IMG/VR virus record: IMGVR_UViG_3300042564_000114
Coordinates: 1-37,354 of that record
Direction: 5' to 3' (one strand)
DNA: 37,354 nt
Source: a virus
A program made the position numbers and the translations under genes. The notes under the pieces were generated by a model. That model worked only from the letters and a program-made list of their open reading frames with translations. It had not been told where the DNA came from and ran no database searches. Positions 10,001-16,346 of this stretch are shown in pieces (within the stretch, counting starts at the first letter, position 1; every line of letters begins with the position of its first letter).

Positions 10001-10962
10001 GCCTGCTCTTCTGCCTCGCCATAAATGCCGCCAGTTGACTTGATGATGCCGGAGCCAACCAGAGCAGTACCAGCGCCAATGTTCTTGGCGACAGTCTTTG
10101 TAGCCTGCTTGAGCATCTGTTCCGTTGCAAACTCAGCGCCTTCTTTTTCAGCCAGCTTAGCGGCTTCCTTGGCGACCATGCCTTCGATCAGATTCTTGGC
10201 AACACCTTGAACGGCCTGCTTTCCAACAGCGCCAGCACCAGCACCAGCCAAAGCACCGGCAGGGCCAGCAGTAAGTCCACCGATGGCAGATCCAAGGGCG
10301 GATGTGGCGACCGTCTCGACGATGCTGCCGCCAAGATAACCAACGCCATACTGCGCCCAATCAACCAAAGCACCAAGATCGCCCTGCTTGGCCTTGTCCC
10401 AAGCCTTGGTCACATCGTCTGTGTCCTTGGCTGTTGCGCCGATCTCTTTCATTCGGCTGCCGTACTCTCTCAGGCCATAGTTCTTCAGCGAGGTCATGGC
10501 TCCGCCAGTGCCAAAGGCTTTCTCGCCAGCGGCTCCGGCAAAGCCAAGAGCGCCAAATGCTAAAGCTGGGGTCTGTGCCAGTGCTGTGCCGCCGCCTCGC
10601 ATGAAGTCGCCGGTATCTTCGGTTGGAGCTTTCTCAACTGGCGTAGTTGCTGGAGAAGACTTTATGCCCATCAGATCATTGACGCTGAACATCTCGCTGG
10701 GCTTTGCTGTCGCAGTCTCCGATGGAGGTGGTTGACGGACAGCAGATCCCATGAGATCGTCCAAAGAGAAAAGATTGGCCGAGCCAGTCTGTTGCATTGA
10801 AGCCGATGATGACGGGGTAGAGATGGCGGTTCTGGGTTTTACGTCCCCGCCGTAAGATCTAGGAAGAACCTCAGTTCTTAGAGCTTCATCTTTTGACAGA
10901 TAGAGAGAGTCATTTTCTCTGTCGATGTCCTCATCGCCAAATAACGAAAGACCTGTTGCCAT
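1063..10962 (-). CDS. Giant polyvalent protein (3299 aa): metallopeptidase, ADP-ribosyltransferase-like and LPD38-like domains
   Basis: At 9.9 kb this gene fills about a quarter of the window. By eye: tandem LFSLDDLMG/MFSVNDLMG motifs (64-99); hydrophobic Gly/Ala-rich region (about 125-430); Pro/Ala/Thr linker (about 678-713); coiled-coil region; HEMVH zinc motif at 1157-1161 with a later LEEAIGD, a gluzincin-like arrangement; an ART-like segment with RLYHQTDTESLDKIAKEGL (about 1315-1425); a second ART-like segment (about 1738-1875); a domain with FLEEIQSQ (about 1890-2430); and a long C-terminal region resembling LPD38 (about 2440-3299). This is the architecture of 'polyvalent proteins', thought to enter the host with phage DNA and counter defences. 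The ATG at 10962 follows AAAGAGG. Whether each enzyme domain is active is not established. Confidence 0.88.
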   Translation of the reverse strand: MATGLSLFGDEDIDRENDSLYLSKDEALRTEVLPRSYGGDVKPRTAISTPSSSASMQQTGSANLFSLDDLMGSAVRQPPPSETATAKPSEMFSVNDLMGIKSSPATTPVEKAPTEDTGDFMRGGGTALAQTPALAFGALGFAGAAGEKAFGTGGAMTSLKNYGLREYGSRMKEIGATAKDTDDVTKAWDKAKQGDLGALVDWAQYGVGYLGGSIVETVATSALGSAIGGLTAGPAGALAGAGAGAVGKQAVQGVAKNLIEGMVAKEAAKLAEKEGAEFATEQMLKQATKTVAKNIGAGTALVGSGIIKSTGGIYGEAEEQAGKEGRELTGGDLARIFGSGVVAGLSEAAVDRLGLSVAAGKINIPGAGRPGRALIGGAAGVGIEGGQELFQTAIERFGAGKDLTGEDAMNEYINAFALGGLGGGTIGAAVGAFRGGKTSPDRVRQILEQAQADMTSDDGRQELFDSMFDDPALGPILQANGIESGDDPRFQNVVTKALATQRMLVDLEAPTPEARAETRKQREADVLAAFGETASTAVGGDTGAIEPVIQRASVTPNLETRTLEGEAQPVILPETAGGQAGTVALSPEDLVARQQGFEPLIGITTDKGPVGNRFPSPQAAETFLFGPKDAKTGQRSGGYAQTNLVGQGLEARIRQGKRSKAEGGGTFYFVETRKKPAEVTPAAAPVVTPAAPVTTAAAPVVAPTVTPTAPVTPTKGKKTAIAALTPEEEQQQIPLRARATEIANELEALGGDKNLISGIRTAVAGKSRITDNNFREAKLAELKALKGAGVQKVTEKRGVSVYFTDSKRDQGRYNEYKDNADIGPVLQSADDAIQQLTTFINNLGYAVADVNNATPDKRALFAKNLMSQISGSTSRMLLKREAVDKKYKSASLEQKNKSLADLQKDLVAAQEYLTKQGEPDATQTRQVTEGGEQQRQGAGEQVPAVGEDRGVKAEEQTGGGEAGGGNQPVEVRAQPQEVKPAVDPVMQARVKERINRADEDGGLDFADVVKLNKMVDDGDLMGAINSMKRIVEGNLGVGAGAKYSLSRAPQTTTTGRDFSYGKLKTVDDLNKDVRGYLARQGSTDSFTAARVPLGNLAGKIPGLPSMQRIADLFGKKLVYFAVEKGSVDFIDGAVLNGSDTIFINVNSTRPHIRVLGHEMVHALRFSNKEIYTALTKHLSPYLDQGGMNAYRAQLNKEGMKDPALILEEAIGDIVGDRFGESSFWQMMADENPSMFTQLARIVVDFLDSVMNKIRSKQTLDSKNLLTDVAAARQAIVSVLADFEQKQPTAPAKPTGLPSFSQKRMDLPAEFGTQPIPDGYVRLYHQTDTESLDKIAKEGLSIKYARGIEGPRAIYAGETPFYGPVETRPTLEFVVPKDQWDAPFVLQDVQPNQIIAAHYPWHRRVRYLEDADNQDVLQKALAGEFDDLEGDYKLAVAYVKDKYGKPAPSQQRATRSAGVLAEVAPNPDQEVASRWNEMTVEEKTRATQALANKMMTQIFNLLDLTGFTYRFSSGRYEGDVNPNILIDAPAGASVQQLETLAKVMGYVLDQKAMVAYDENNTTSGDQAGFVKVEIPSGMSEVQFDNLRQHISDRVPQADSDTLRDGALIFGNFSAYNDNVQTLTDDEYRAAIRSAVESFDYDGEIRVSQPQTFHSQFIWPDNREAYLEGTEYGEGSGLQGGEGANVRRSRRERLTDIAEQAIAIRDKWIDSRGAARSGRRLQPNQISVGEPDAEYGTPKQGAIEVIAVHFSQEPRRVLSSAFFGTGLRGAEKSRLTDPANADIRNRIYTYVDVGYGIKPESGVGSVAHTIKLKNIYDAVADTLGLARGARGTTEEEISSSFERAVLRAGFDGYYSAPQGSERGYAVLVGEHQIEIGGDTTKAPMFSRKREGETFYSAMERGFESVKQTSMPAQQWKSWLNSNKEKLGIRKAEIEWTGINEWLDLQEGKVEKQTVLNWIAGNKVKLNDIILTDNPSVPLPEYKDPTEEDYREFVRERIEEQKNNVEYAVFGSDFYDLEEDFPQLYKVDPDSMSMEEAKQWILDNSSMAVFNREHIRGYERSLGRAKDRLKARHNTERLTLPYGMDYAEIILTDPSIQPYKDQDSVHFGDVAYGKHIGWLRTNVRKDADGNDVLFLEEIQSQRAQEGREQGFDVPNQQIRQATDGGWEIVRANGEIEDGFPSREEVERFIESEGSGAVPRAPFVKDTKSWVSLLLKRAIAYAQTKGIDRVAWTTGDQQNQRYRLSEFVREITYQPTEKGFYVNTISLGGANIKNADMSKKEISATFGKDILTLMENDVGDQEFDPAVEPDLKDIKTIRGDNLAMGGAGMREFYDVIVPSVAKEITKATVSPMYVVTADPYEGKRIQVVQQEGGKYQLVEVDNKVETPVSKMFDTYQEADNQRMARYEAESKGAKPQMGFIIPEKIQEQVANDGFPMFSRKRYEDQFSDVSPDTRERALKKGFYSPPTIKERLDHLRPNFAMRIVQGTFDKFRSVRDISQKAYLMLRMSAGSQDGAVSTLLHYGQVFNDDGALNVKKGTQGLLEILDPVGGEVDRFLLWIAANRAAALSKDERERFFSPEDIKSLRGLNMGTMKNGKSRLAIYAETLKNMNELNRSVLDVAKDTGLIDAEGYKRFSADIWYIPFYRQMEDDGSLSAAQTSSGAVGQYLSKKLKGSERPLNDLMENVLMNWTHILSASMKNQAAVETLASATQMGDIVTKLERQEKGAVKVMEKGKETFYRIDDEFLLTSLSAVAQMPSYGWGMDIMRGFKTTLTRFISLSPTFKINNLIRDSIQSIGLSELSRNPMGNVMQGWRAYKTERAEALAGGGLFAMGNAFDGDQSASVKRLLKTGVNKADILDTPEKVASFFGKIQDKYDEVSDASENANRLALYQQLRAKGASHLEASYAARDLQDFSLQGSWSAIRYAAQVLPYFNARLQGLYKLGRDGLDPTMQVLTGKASDTERQKAAKFATVTGAVVAAAMILYLTQKDDEDWKKREDWDRDAFFWFKLPGTDKAVRIPKPFEMGAIATLAERMTEQMIDSQVEGKVFAKRLLSVFHDTFAVNPVPQAIRPLYDIARNKDGFTDRPIESMGMERISVQNRVSPGTSGAAVALGTVNSLFAEFASKATGGAISTQSTQLSPIQYDYLLKGYLGWVGTVIQTASNVAATPFKDGASSRYERIDDFLVVGNYVKTVPQSQSRYVTSFYENAKDIATATSDVSHFLNSGQLEKAKEAFIEKSDKIALAKLYTKGTNMMSTIGKQVRIVEDDPKMSGAEKRLEIERLQQLRIQIAKDVEDMRIASKKK
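8826..8930 (-). repeat. Pro/Ala/Thr/Val-rich imperfect tandem repeat inside the giant gene
   Basis: The DNA shows imperfect tandem copies of GTTACTACCGGAGC-like units, encoding runs such as VTPAAAPVVTPAAP within a linker of about 35 residues. It separates the Gly/Ala-rich N-terminal part from the coiled-coil region. Low-complexity PA/PT linkers usually act as flexible, protease-accessible spacers. The near-identical units are candidates for copy-number change between relatives. Confidence 0.7.
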
Positions 10963-10973
10963 TGATTGCCTCT

Positions 10974-12278
10974 TTAATCAGCAAAGATTTGTACGCCGCC
11001 GTAGTCAAAATACGAACGCCCTGTTTTTGGATCAGACTTTCTCGCAGGCAGCTTGCCCGATGCGGCGGCCTTGGCAGCACCAATCAAAATCTGTGGATCA
11101 GTTTTTGGATTCAAAGAGGCCAGATTGACTGCGATATTTCTACCAACAGTATCATTTTGGATAGATAGTTTTGTCGCCTCGACATCTGGCCCAACACTCT
11201 CCTCTAGCTTGAGAACCCTGTCGGCGTTCGGGAAGCTCTTTGTGATGCTCTCTACCTTGGCCCTGACATCAGCGCCCTTGACTTGATCTTCTAGAGCAGC
11301 CTTTTGAGCGGAACGAAGATCTCTTGTTGCAATAGCACCTATGCGCTCGACACCAATCTTCTCTCTCTGAAGAGCAACATCTTCTTTTCGGTTGGCTGCT
11401 GCTATTGCAAGATCTTCTGTGCGGCGCTGAGATCCAATGTTCAGCTCAAGAACTTTAACTGGATCGAGTTGGTTCAAAGCTGACAACATTGATTGCTGAT
11501 TCAGTGGCCGCATCTCAACCTTGCCAGTCTTCTGGTCAACAACACTCAGGTTGTATGTGCCAGTTTTTGCATCGTATGTTGATTTGGTTGGATCAATGGA
11601 CTTGCCGTCATCAACAAACCCATACACCTTTTGGAGTGCAGGGATAACAGAGTCAGGTGGTGCGCCAGCCATAACAAGAGCAGCAGCCTTCTTGCGAACA
11701 AGTTCGTACCCCTGCTCCTTCATCTTCTCAACATCTTGGTCAACCATCATGGCTCGTCCGAAGTCACCTTTTGCGAGGAGAGACTTCTTCATCGCATCGC
11801 CAATTAACTGGTATTTCAGATTGTCAGCAGCGGTTTGATTTTTGTACAAGCCTTCGCCGCCTGACTTGAAGAGGTTCTCCTCTTGCGGAGTAACCGAAGC
11901 TGTCTGGGTCTCATCTACGCCTGTCCTACCAAGTCGTCGAGCCTCTGCCCTGTCGTAACTCATGCCAGCCTTCTGTTCAACAGATTGGGTGGCCTGCTGC
12001 TGCGCCTGAAGAGCGGCGGGGTCTGCGAGCGAAGCGAATTTACCAGTACCGCGCTTGGCATCTTCCAGAACAGAAAGAGCTTCTGCCTGAGCTTCACTAG
12101 CAATCTTGGCCTGCTCTTCTTCTCGCTGCGCCCTTGTTTGTTCCAAGGCAAAACGCTGGCGCTCTCTTTCGTCTCGCTCTTCTTCGCGCTTCTGCAAGGC
12201 ATCCATGCGAGACATCTCTTTGCTGGTCTTATATCCCTCGACCGCGCCTTTTACGAAGGCTCCTAATCCTGTTGCCAT
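10974..12278 (-). CDS. Coiled-coil virion protein, candidate internal/injected protein (434 aa)
   Basis: Starts MATGLGAFVKGAVEGYK, then a strongly charged heptad-rich helix (about residues 20-70: KREEERDERERQRFALEQTRAQREEEQAK), then mainly helical sequence and a small C-terminal beta-like end (RSYFDYGGVQIFAD). I do not recognise a family. Position between another Ala/Gly-rich protein and the giant polyvalent protein is where T7-like phages keep their internal virion (ejection) proteins. Two adjacent ATGs exist (12281 and 12278). The second is preferred because GGAG is six bases away and the upstream stop overlaps it as TGATG. It shares its MATGL N-terminus with the giant protein. Confidence 0.72.
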   Translation of the reverse strand: MATGLGAFVKGAVEGYKTSKEMSRMDALQKREEERDERERQRFALEQTRAQREEEQAKIASEAQAEALSVLEDAKRGTGKFASLADPAALQAQQQATQSVEQKAGMSYDRAEARRLGRTGVDETQTASVTPQEENLFKSGGEGLYKNQTAADNLKYQLIGDAMKKSLLAKGDFGRAMMVDQDVEKMKEQGYELVRKKAAALVMAGAPPDSVIPALQKVYGFVDDGKSIDPTKSTYDAKTGTYNLSVVDQKTGKVEMRPLNQQSMLSALNQLDPVKVLELNIGSQRRTEDLAIAAANRKEDVALQREKIGVERIGAIATRDLRSAQKAALEDQVKGADVRAKVESITKSFPNADRVLKLEESVGPDVEATKLSIQNDTVGRNIAVNLASLNPKTDPQILIGAAKAAASGKLPARKSDPKTGRSYFDYGGVQIFAD

Positions 12279-13438
12279 CATGCGCTCCTTTTATTCAGTG
12301 CTCTGCGTTTTTGAACAGCCGCTGGAGTGTGAGTCGCCTTGACCAACTTGTCGAGCTTCTTGACTCCGATTGCCTTTACTGTGTCTGCTGGGATAACGTA
12401 CTCTCCGTCTGACAGCATGGCTGGGATTTTGTCATCAACAGGCCCGCCCGGGCCAGTCACTTTGCCGCCGCGACCAAGGCGTTTGACAGATCCGCCGTCG
12501 GCTTTTCTGGTTGCGCCGAACAGAGATGCGCCTCCTGGCCCTCCAACATACATACCAGCAACACTTCCGAGAGCGCCAAACATATCTGATTGGTTTGCCA
12601 TCTGTGCGGTATATCCTTGCATCCTTGCGCCGAACTCTTGTCCGTAGATGTTTCCGGCTGTGCCGAAAGAAGAAGAAGCACCGCCCAGCATATTTCCAGT
12701 CTGTCCATAAGACTTGCCCATAAACTCGGCAGGAGCCATGTAGCTTCCTCCTGCCGACGTTCCTGCTGATGCGGCTGTGCTGGCCGCCGCTGTTGCATTT
12801 GATGCGAGACCACGGCCAAGGGCTGCGGCATCGTATAGGCGAGCGCGGCCCATCTCCTCAGAAGCAATCCTTGATTTAGTGGCTACCCCTGCGCGGGAAG
12901 CAGCCTCACCCTGACCAAGCTGAGCATTGATTGCTGCAAAGCGAGCAGAGTTGGGGTTGATTCCGTACTTTGCCATTGTGTCCAAAGCCTGTTGGCGCTG
13001 AACCTGATAGGCACTGGCTACGTCAGCCATCCCTTGAGAGGCCATCTCTTCCTGCTTGGCGGCAGTGTTGAACTCCTCCGCCTCTGAGACAAGTCTCTTC
13101 TCTAAAGGTCGAAATGTTTCTCGCTCGTAAGTTGCGTACTCTTCTGCTCGCTTTGCCGTGTCGGACATGATTTTTTTCTGAGCGGCAGCAATTTCCTTCA
13201 GGTCATCCTTGAAGGCAGCATACTGTTCTTTGGAGAAATTCAAATACTCCATAGCAACATCTTTTTGCATCTGACCAACTTCTTTTGCTGCTTCCGCCGA
13301 AGCAATCTGTCCGGGGTTTGGATCAGGCGCAGAAGGACTGTCTCCCATATCAAGGTGACAGATGTTCTTCCAGTTTGCTCCGTGCGTCTCGCGCAAAAGC
13401 TGAAGCTTATTTGCAAATTTTTCGTGTTTACTTTTCAT
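12278..13438 (-). CDS. Ala/Gly-rich virion protein with C-terminal DGGSV / GPGGPVDDKIPAMLSDGEYV domain
   Basis: A 386-residue protein: helical N-terminal half with Lys/Glu repeats (about 45-160), an Ala/Ser/Gly-rich middle resembling a membrane-interacting or flexible segment (about 195-300), and a C-terminal module with KADGGSVKRLGRGG then GPGGPVDDKIPAMLSDGEYV and PADTVKAIGVKKLDKLV. That C-terminal motif recurs in many phage virion proteins, often near tape-measure or ejection proteins. A structural or ejection role is therefore inferred. The ATG at 13438 has AAGGAA upstream; an internal Met at residue 31 lacks a ribosome site. It overlaps the previous gene by 11 bases and is coupled to the next gene. 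Confidence 0.75.
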   Translation of the reverse strand: MKSKHEKFANKLQLLRETHGANWKNICHLDMGDSPSAPDPNPGQIASAEAAKEVGQMQKDVAMEYLNFSKEQYAAFKDDLKEIAAAQKKIMSDTAKRAEEYATYERETFRPLEKRLVSEAEEFNTAAKQEEMASQGMADVASAYQVQRQQALDTMAKYGINPNSARFAAINAQLGQGEAASRAGVATKSRIASEEMGRARLYDAAALGRGLASNATAAASTAASAGTSAGGSYMAPAEFMGKSYGQTGNMLGGASSSFGTAGNIYGQEFGARMQGYTAQMANQSDMFGALGSVAGMYVGGPGGASLFGATRKADGGSVKRLGRGGKVTGPGGPVDDKIPAMLSDGEYVIPADTVKAIGVKKLDKLVKATHTPAAVQKRRALNKRSA

Positions 13439-13877
13439 TTTTCATTTCCTTCAGGAAGTTTTCCAGCCTATCCTTCTGCGACCGAAGTCGAAGCTCTGGG
13501 CCTACCTCGGCAGCCCAATCAGGGCCGCCTATGGCTGTAGCCAAATACAAAGATACGTCTGCGATTGAATACCTAGTTACGTGAGCAATCTGTTTGGCGT
13601 GATCGTCGCCATCTTGAAGCTTGTTGGCTACGTGCCAGTTCATGATCCCTATACTAAAGACCGCAGTGATGTCTAGCTGGTACTTTCTGTACGCAGGATT
13701 TCTTGGTATATCTACACAAGCCAACCAGAAGGCTTGATTGATGTCATCCTTGCTGACCGGCTTATCAGCATCAATCAGGTTGTCCCAAACATCAGCAATC
13801 TTTACGACAGACATTACAAGACCAACCGCATCCATGTCTCCGCGCATTGCAAACGTAAGGAACTCGATGTCATTCAT
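13428..13877 (-). CDS. Conserved-looking phage protein, 149 aa, helical
   Basis: Predominantly helical protein of unknown function. Recognisable stretches are DVWDNLIDADKPVSKDDINQAFWLA and IPRNPAYRKY, which I associate with a small cytoplasmic-type protein commonly encoded beside podoviral tail genes. No catalytic motif or membrane segment is visible. The C-terminus is highly charged (LENFLKEMKNEK). It overlaps genes on both sides (8 and 11 bases), so it is firmly inside the late operon. A virion or assembly-factor role is possible but not shown. Confidence 0.7.
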   Translation of the reverse strand: MNDIEFLTFAMRGDMDAVGLVMSVVKIADVWDNLIDADKPVSKDDINQAFWLACVDIPRNPAYRKYQLDITAVFSIGIMNWHVANKLQDGDDHAKQIAHVTRYSIADVSLYLATAIGGPDWAAEVGPELRLRSQKDRLENFLKEMKNEK

Positions 13878-14070
13878 TGAAGTTAAGCCTTGTGATGATC
13901 TCGTTAATCTTTGCTACAACCTGTGCGAGAGTTGCGTCTGTTGGCAACTGAGCTATGGCTCCCTCACGAACGCCAGTGATGATTTCTAGGTTCTCTTTCA
14001 TTGGCCTAAGTATTGTTGCTATAGAGGCATCTTGAATACTCAGGGTTGTTGGGATAGCTGGCTTCTTCAT
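13870..14070 (-). CDS. Small conserved-looking phage protein, 66 aa
   Basis: A short protein with a disordered start (MKKPAIPTTLSIQD) followed by two probable helices, including RPMKENLEIITGVREG and TLAQVVAKINEIITRLN, which could form a small coiled coil. I have no family for it. The ATG overlaps the stop of the upstream hub-like gene as ATGA, and its 3' end overlaps the next gene by eight bases. That tight packing argues it is real and translated with the tail genes; it may be a minor tail or assembly component. Confidence 0.65.
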   Translation of the reverse strand: MKKPAIPTTLSIQDASIATILRPMKENLEIITGVREGAIAQLPTDATLAQVVAKINEIITRLNFNE

Positions 14071-15878
14071 AACTGAGCAAGCTCTTTGGCTGTCTCTGCT
14101 ATCTTGAAGGCCCTTAGTGGGACATTGCCACTGAGCTTAAATTGCCATCTGTCGCTCTTGAAACCAGACGGAAGTCGGTATGTTGATCTGTCTGTGACAG
14201 ATATTGTTGACACTAATATTCCGTTGCAATAAATTTTTACTTGCAGACTTAAAGAGGAGACTACGCCGGGAATTTTTTGAAGGATTGACCCACCCAAAAC
14301 AATTTTTCCTATCTCAACACTACCAAGAGTAGATAAAAGATCAACGCCAGATGCAAAGACTGTTTGGTTGCTGGCAATGATCGCATCAACTTCGTCTTGT
14401 AGAGCGCCCAGCAAAGCATTGTCTTCAAAGGCTGCATCTATTTGAATGGCAGAAAAATTAACTGGTCTTGGCAATATGTAAAGCTTGGATGTCCAGTCGT
14501 AGGTTAGGAAGTTTAGTGGGTCAGACTCCCACCCGCAAACCACACCAGTGTATGCAATAAAAAGTTGAGCTGAAGTTGGGTCAATGAATACTGCTGTTGT
14601 GTAAATGTTCGTTGTGGTTAAAGCTGATGCAGCTTCATTCCTGTCCAGAATTAAACACTCCTGAACATCATTGATCTGATCTTCCCAAAACAGATAGTAA
14701 GCGCCATCAAGAACAGCACCAAGCATTGTTGATGGGTATCGTAATTGCCACTCGTCACGAGTGAACAATCCGTTTGTTGTTACCCCTGCAAAGCCCTGAG
14801 AGATCTTCACAATCCCGTTAGGTGAGGCATACATCACGCCTGTGTCGTCAGAGACGATTGACCTCTTGGATACGCAAGGCTCAAATAGAGGTATCTTTGC
14901 CTGAGACATCGAGGATGGCGTTGTTCCACTGATGATGAATGGATTACCTTTTGTTGCGACAACAACAGATTCTCCGAATGCACCAAGACCAACAACTGGG
15001 TACTCAACTGTTAGGGAGTAAATAACAGGCCATGCGTGAGGAACGTAAGGCTCGGAGAAGTAGATTTCATTTTCTCTGAATCCAACCAAGATACCGTTAG
15101 CCATCGCCACAATTCCAGAAAGATCAGAGGGTGGCGGGTTGTAGTTAGATGACTCAAGAGCGCCACCCAACTGAGTGGCTGTTTTTGTATCTGAGTACGA
15201 TGATGTGCCAATAGCTACATCAGCGACCTTCAGATATATGGTGGTGGACGTACCCGATACGGCTCGATAGATTCTCTTTGCTGTTATGTTGTAGTCGCCA
15301 GCAGGAGCCGCTGTTCCAAGGCCGGATACCGTAACAGTTCCGCCGGGCAGAACAGATAGAACAGACGACGCAGGAGATGGAGCAGACTCTTCTTCAATAG
15401 CTCCAAATGTTGAGATGTATGTGAACAGATAAACGCGACTCTCTGCTGTACCAGATCCACCAGAGGCAGATACTGTTGGAGCTGTCGTTGGAGCTGGAAC
15501 ACCCATCTCATAGTAGTCGCCGGGGAATGGTGCTGTGCCAGTCTCTGCGAGTGTTGAGTTTGTTTTCTTTGGAGTGCCGCTACCTGTGTAGTAGATTGGA
15601 TTCTCGCCAGTATCAAAGATAGGACTGGGAACAACATTGACATCTGTTGACCACGATAGCCAAAGATCATCCCCAGCCACATTCTTGTGTTTGTAGATTG
15701 ACTTAACGCTGGCAGCCAAGGATGCCGCGCCTTCAACAACACCAGGTTTATTCCACGCCCGAAGCTCTCCGCTGTATAGCTTTGTATTGATTGCCGAAGT
15801 AGCCTCATTGTCTTTCAACAAAGCAGAGCCTACCCTCGGCGCAATGCCAGCAAAAGCGGAGATCTTCAGTGCAGACAT
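14067..15878 (-). CDS. Tail hub/stopper-like structural protein, beta-rich (603 aa)
   Basis: Begins KISAFAGIAPRVGSALLKDNEATSAINTKLYSGELRAWNKPG, a pattern of a gene product that folds back on many small beta modules; the remaining sequence is beta-strand-rich with Gly/Ser/Thr turns and few charges. N-terminal layout and length are reminiscent of P22 gp10-like or T7 gp12-like proteins closing the head-tail channel, but I cannot prove homology by eye. It follows the lysis peptidase with only the TAAATG junction between them, and precedes ejection-type proteins, which fits a tail tip or hub. There is no clear Shine-Dalgarno; translation is likely helped by coupling. Confidence 0.68.
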   Translation of the reverse strand: MSALKISAFAGIAPRVGSALLKDNEATSAINTKLYSGELRAWNKPGVVEGAASLAASVKSIYKHKNVAGDDLWLSWSTDVNVVPSPIFDTGENPIYYTGSGTPKKTNSTLAETGTAPFPGDYYEMGVPAPTTAPTVSASGGSGTAESRVYLFTYISTFGAIEEESAPSPASSVLSVLPGGTVTVSGLGTAAPAGDYNITAKRIYRAVSGTSTTIYLKVADVAIGTSSYSDTKTATQLGGALESSNYNPPPSDLSGIVAMANGILVGFRENEIYFSEPYVPHAWPVIYSLTVEYPVVGLGAFGESVVVATKGNPFIISGTTPSSMSQAKIPLFEPCVSKRSIVSDDTGVMYASPNGIVKISQGFAGVTTNGLFTRDEWQLRYPSTMLGAVLDGAYYLFWEDQINDVQECLILDRNEAASALTTTNIYTTAVFIDPTSAQLFIAYTGVVCGWESDPLNFLTYDWTSKLYILPRPVNFSAIQIDAAFEDNALLGALQDEVDAIIASNQTVFASGVDLLSTLGSVEIGKIVLGGSILQKIPGVVSSLSLQVKIYCNGILVSTISVTDRSTYRLPSGFKSDRWQFKLSGNVPLRAFKIAETAKELAQL

Positions 15879-16346
15879 TTAAGCAACCAATCCATTCAAG
15901 TAGGTCGTTTTCCCGGCAACCTTGGTGGCAGTCAACTCTTGCTTCTTCAGGTTGTTCGGATCGTAACTGACATGTACCCAGCCAGAATCAGGAATACCCG
16001 GAGTGTAGAACTCAAGAATCAACTGCGTATATTCGAGATTATCCATGATCCACTGCGCTAAGTCAGCATTTGCTACGCCGGGAATCTCAATATCGGCTGC
16101 CATCCCACGGCAATGGTCTGAGGTTTTTGACCCTCCCACTGCTGCATTTGACTCAGGACTGCGGAAGGCTGAGTTCACCTTGACCCCTTTGCCGTAGTGC
16201 TCACGGACAGGTTGTAATACTTTTTCGCACAAAAGGCGCAGATTCTCTGTTGCCTCGTCGTCGGGGGTGTTGTCGAATCCCATACGCATGGCTGTCTCGG
16301 ATTTGCACATTTCGTGCAGGCTGAAGTTTGCTGTCAGTTGGGTCAT
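15879..16346 (-). CDS. Endolysin: M15-type zinc D-Ala-D-Ala carboxypeptidase/endopeptidase
   Basis: A 155-residue peptidoglycan peptidase of the M15 family (Peptidase_M15_3-like). The zinc site is visible: SDHCRGMAADIE gives His78 and Asp85, and GWVHVSY gives His125. The preceding AFRSPESNAAVGGSKTSDH block is the typical substrate-side motif. The N-terminal FSLHEMCKSETAMRMGFDN is the helix usual in phage members. No signal peptide is present, so it would need a holin to reach the wall. The start overlaps the Rz stop as ATGA; it is the last gene of the lysis cassette, directly before tail genes. Confidence 0.93.
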   Translation of the reverse strand: MTQLTANFSLHEMCKSETAMRMGFDNTPDDEATENLRLLCEKVLQPVREHYGKGVKVNSAFRSPESNAAVGGSKTSDHCRGMAADIEIPGVANADLAQWIMDNLEYTQLILEFYTPGIPDSGWVHVSYDPNNLKKQELTATKVAGKTTYLNGLVA

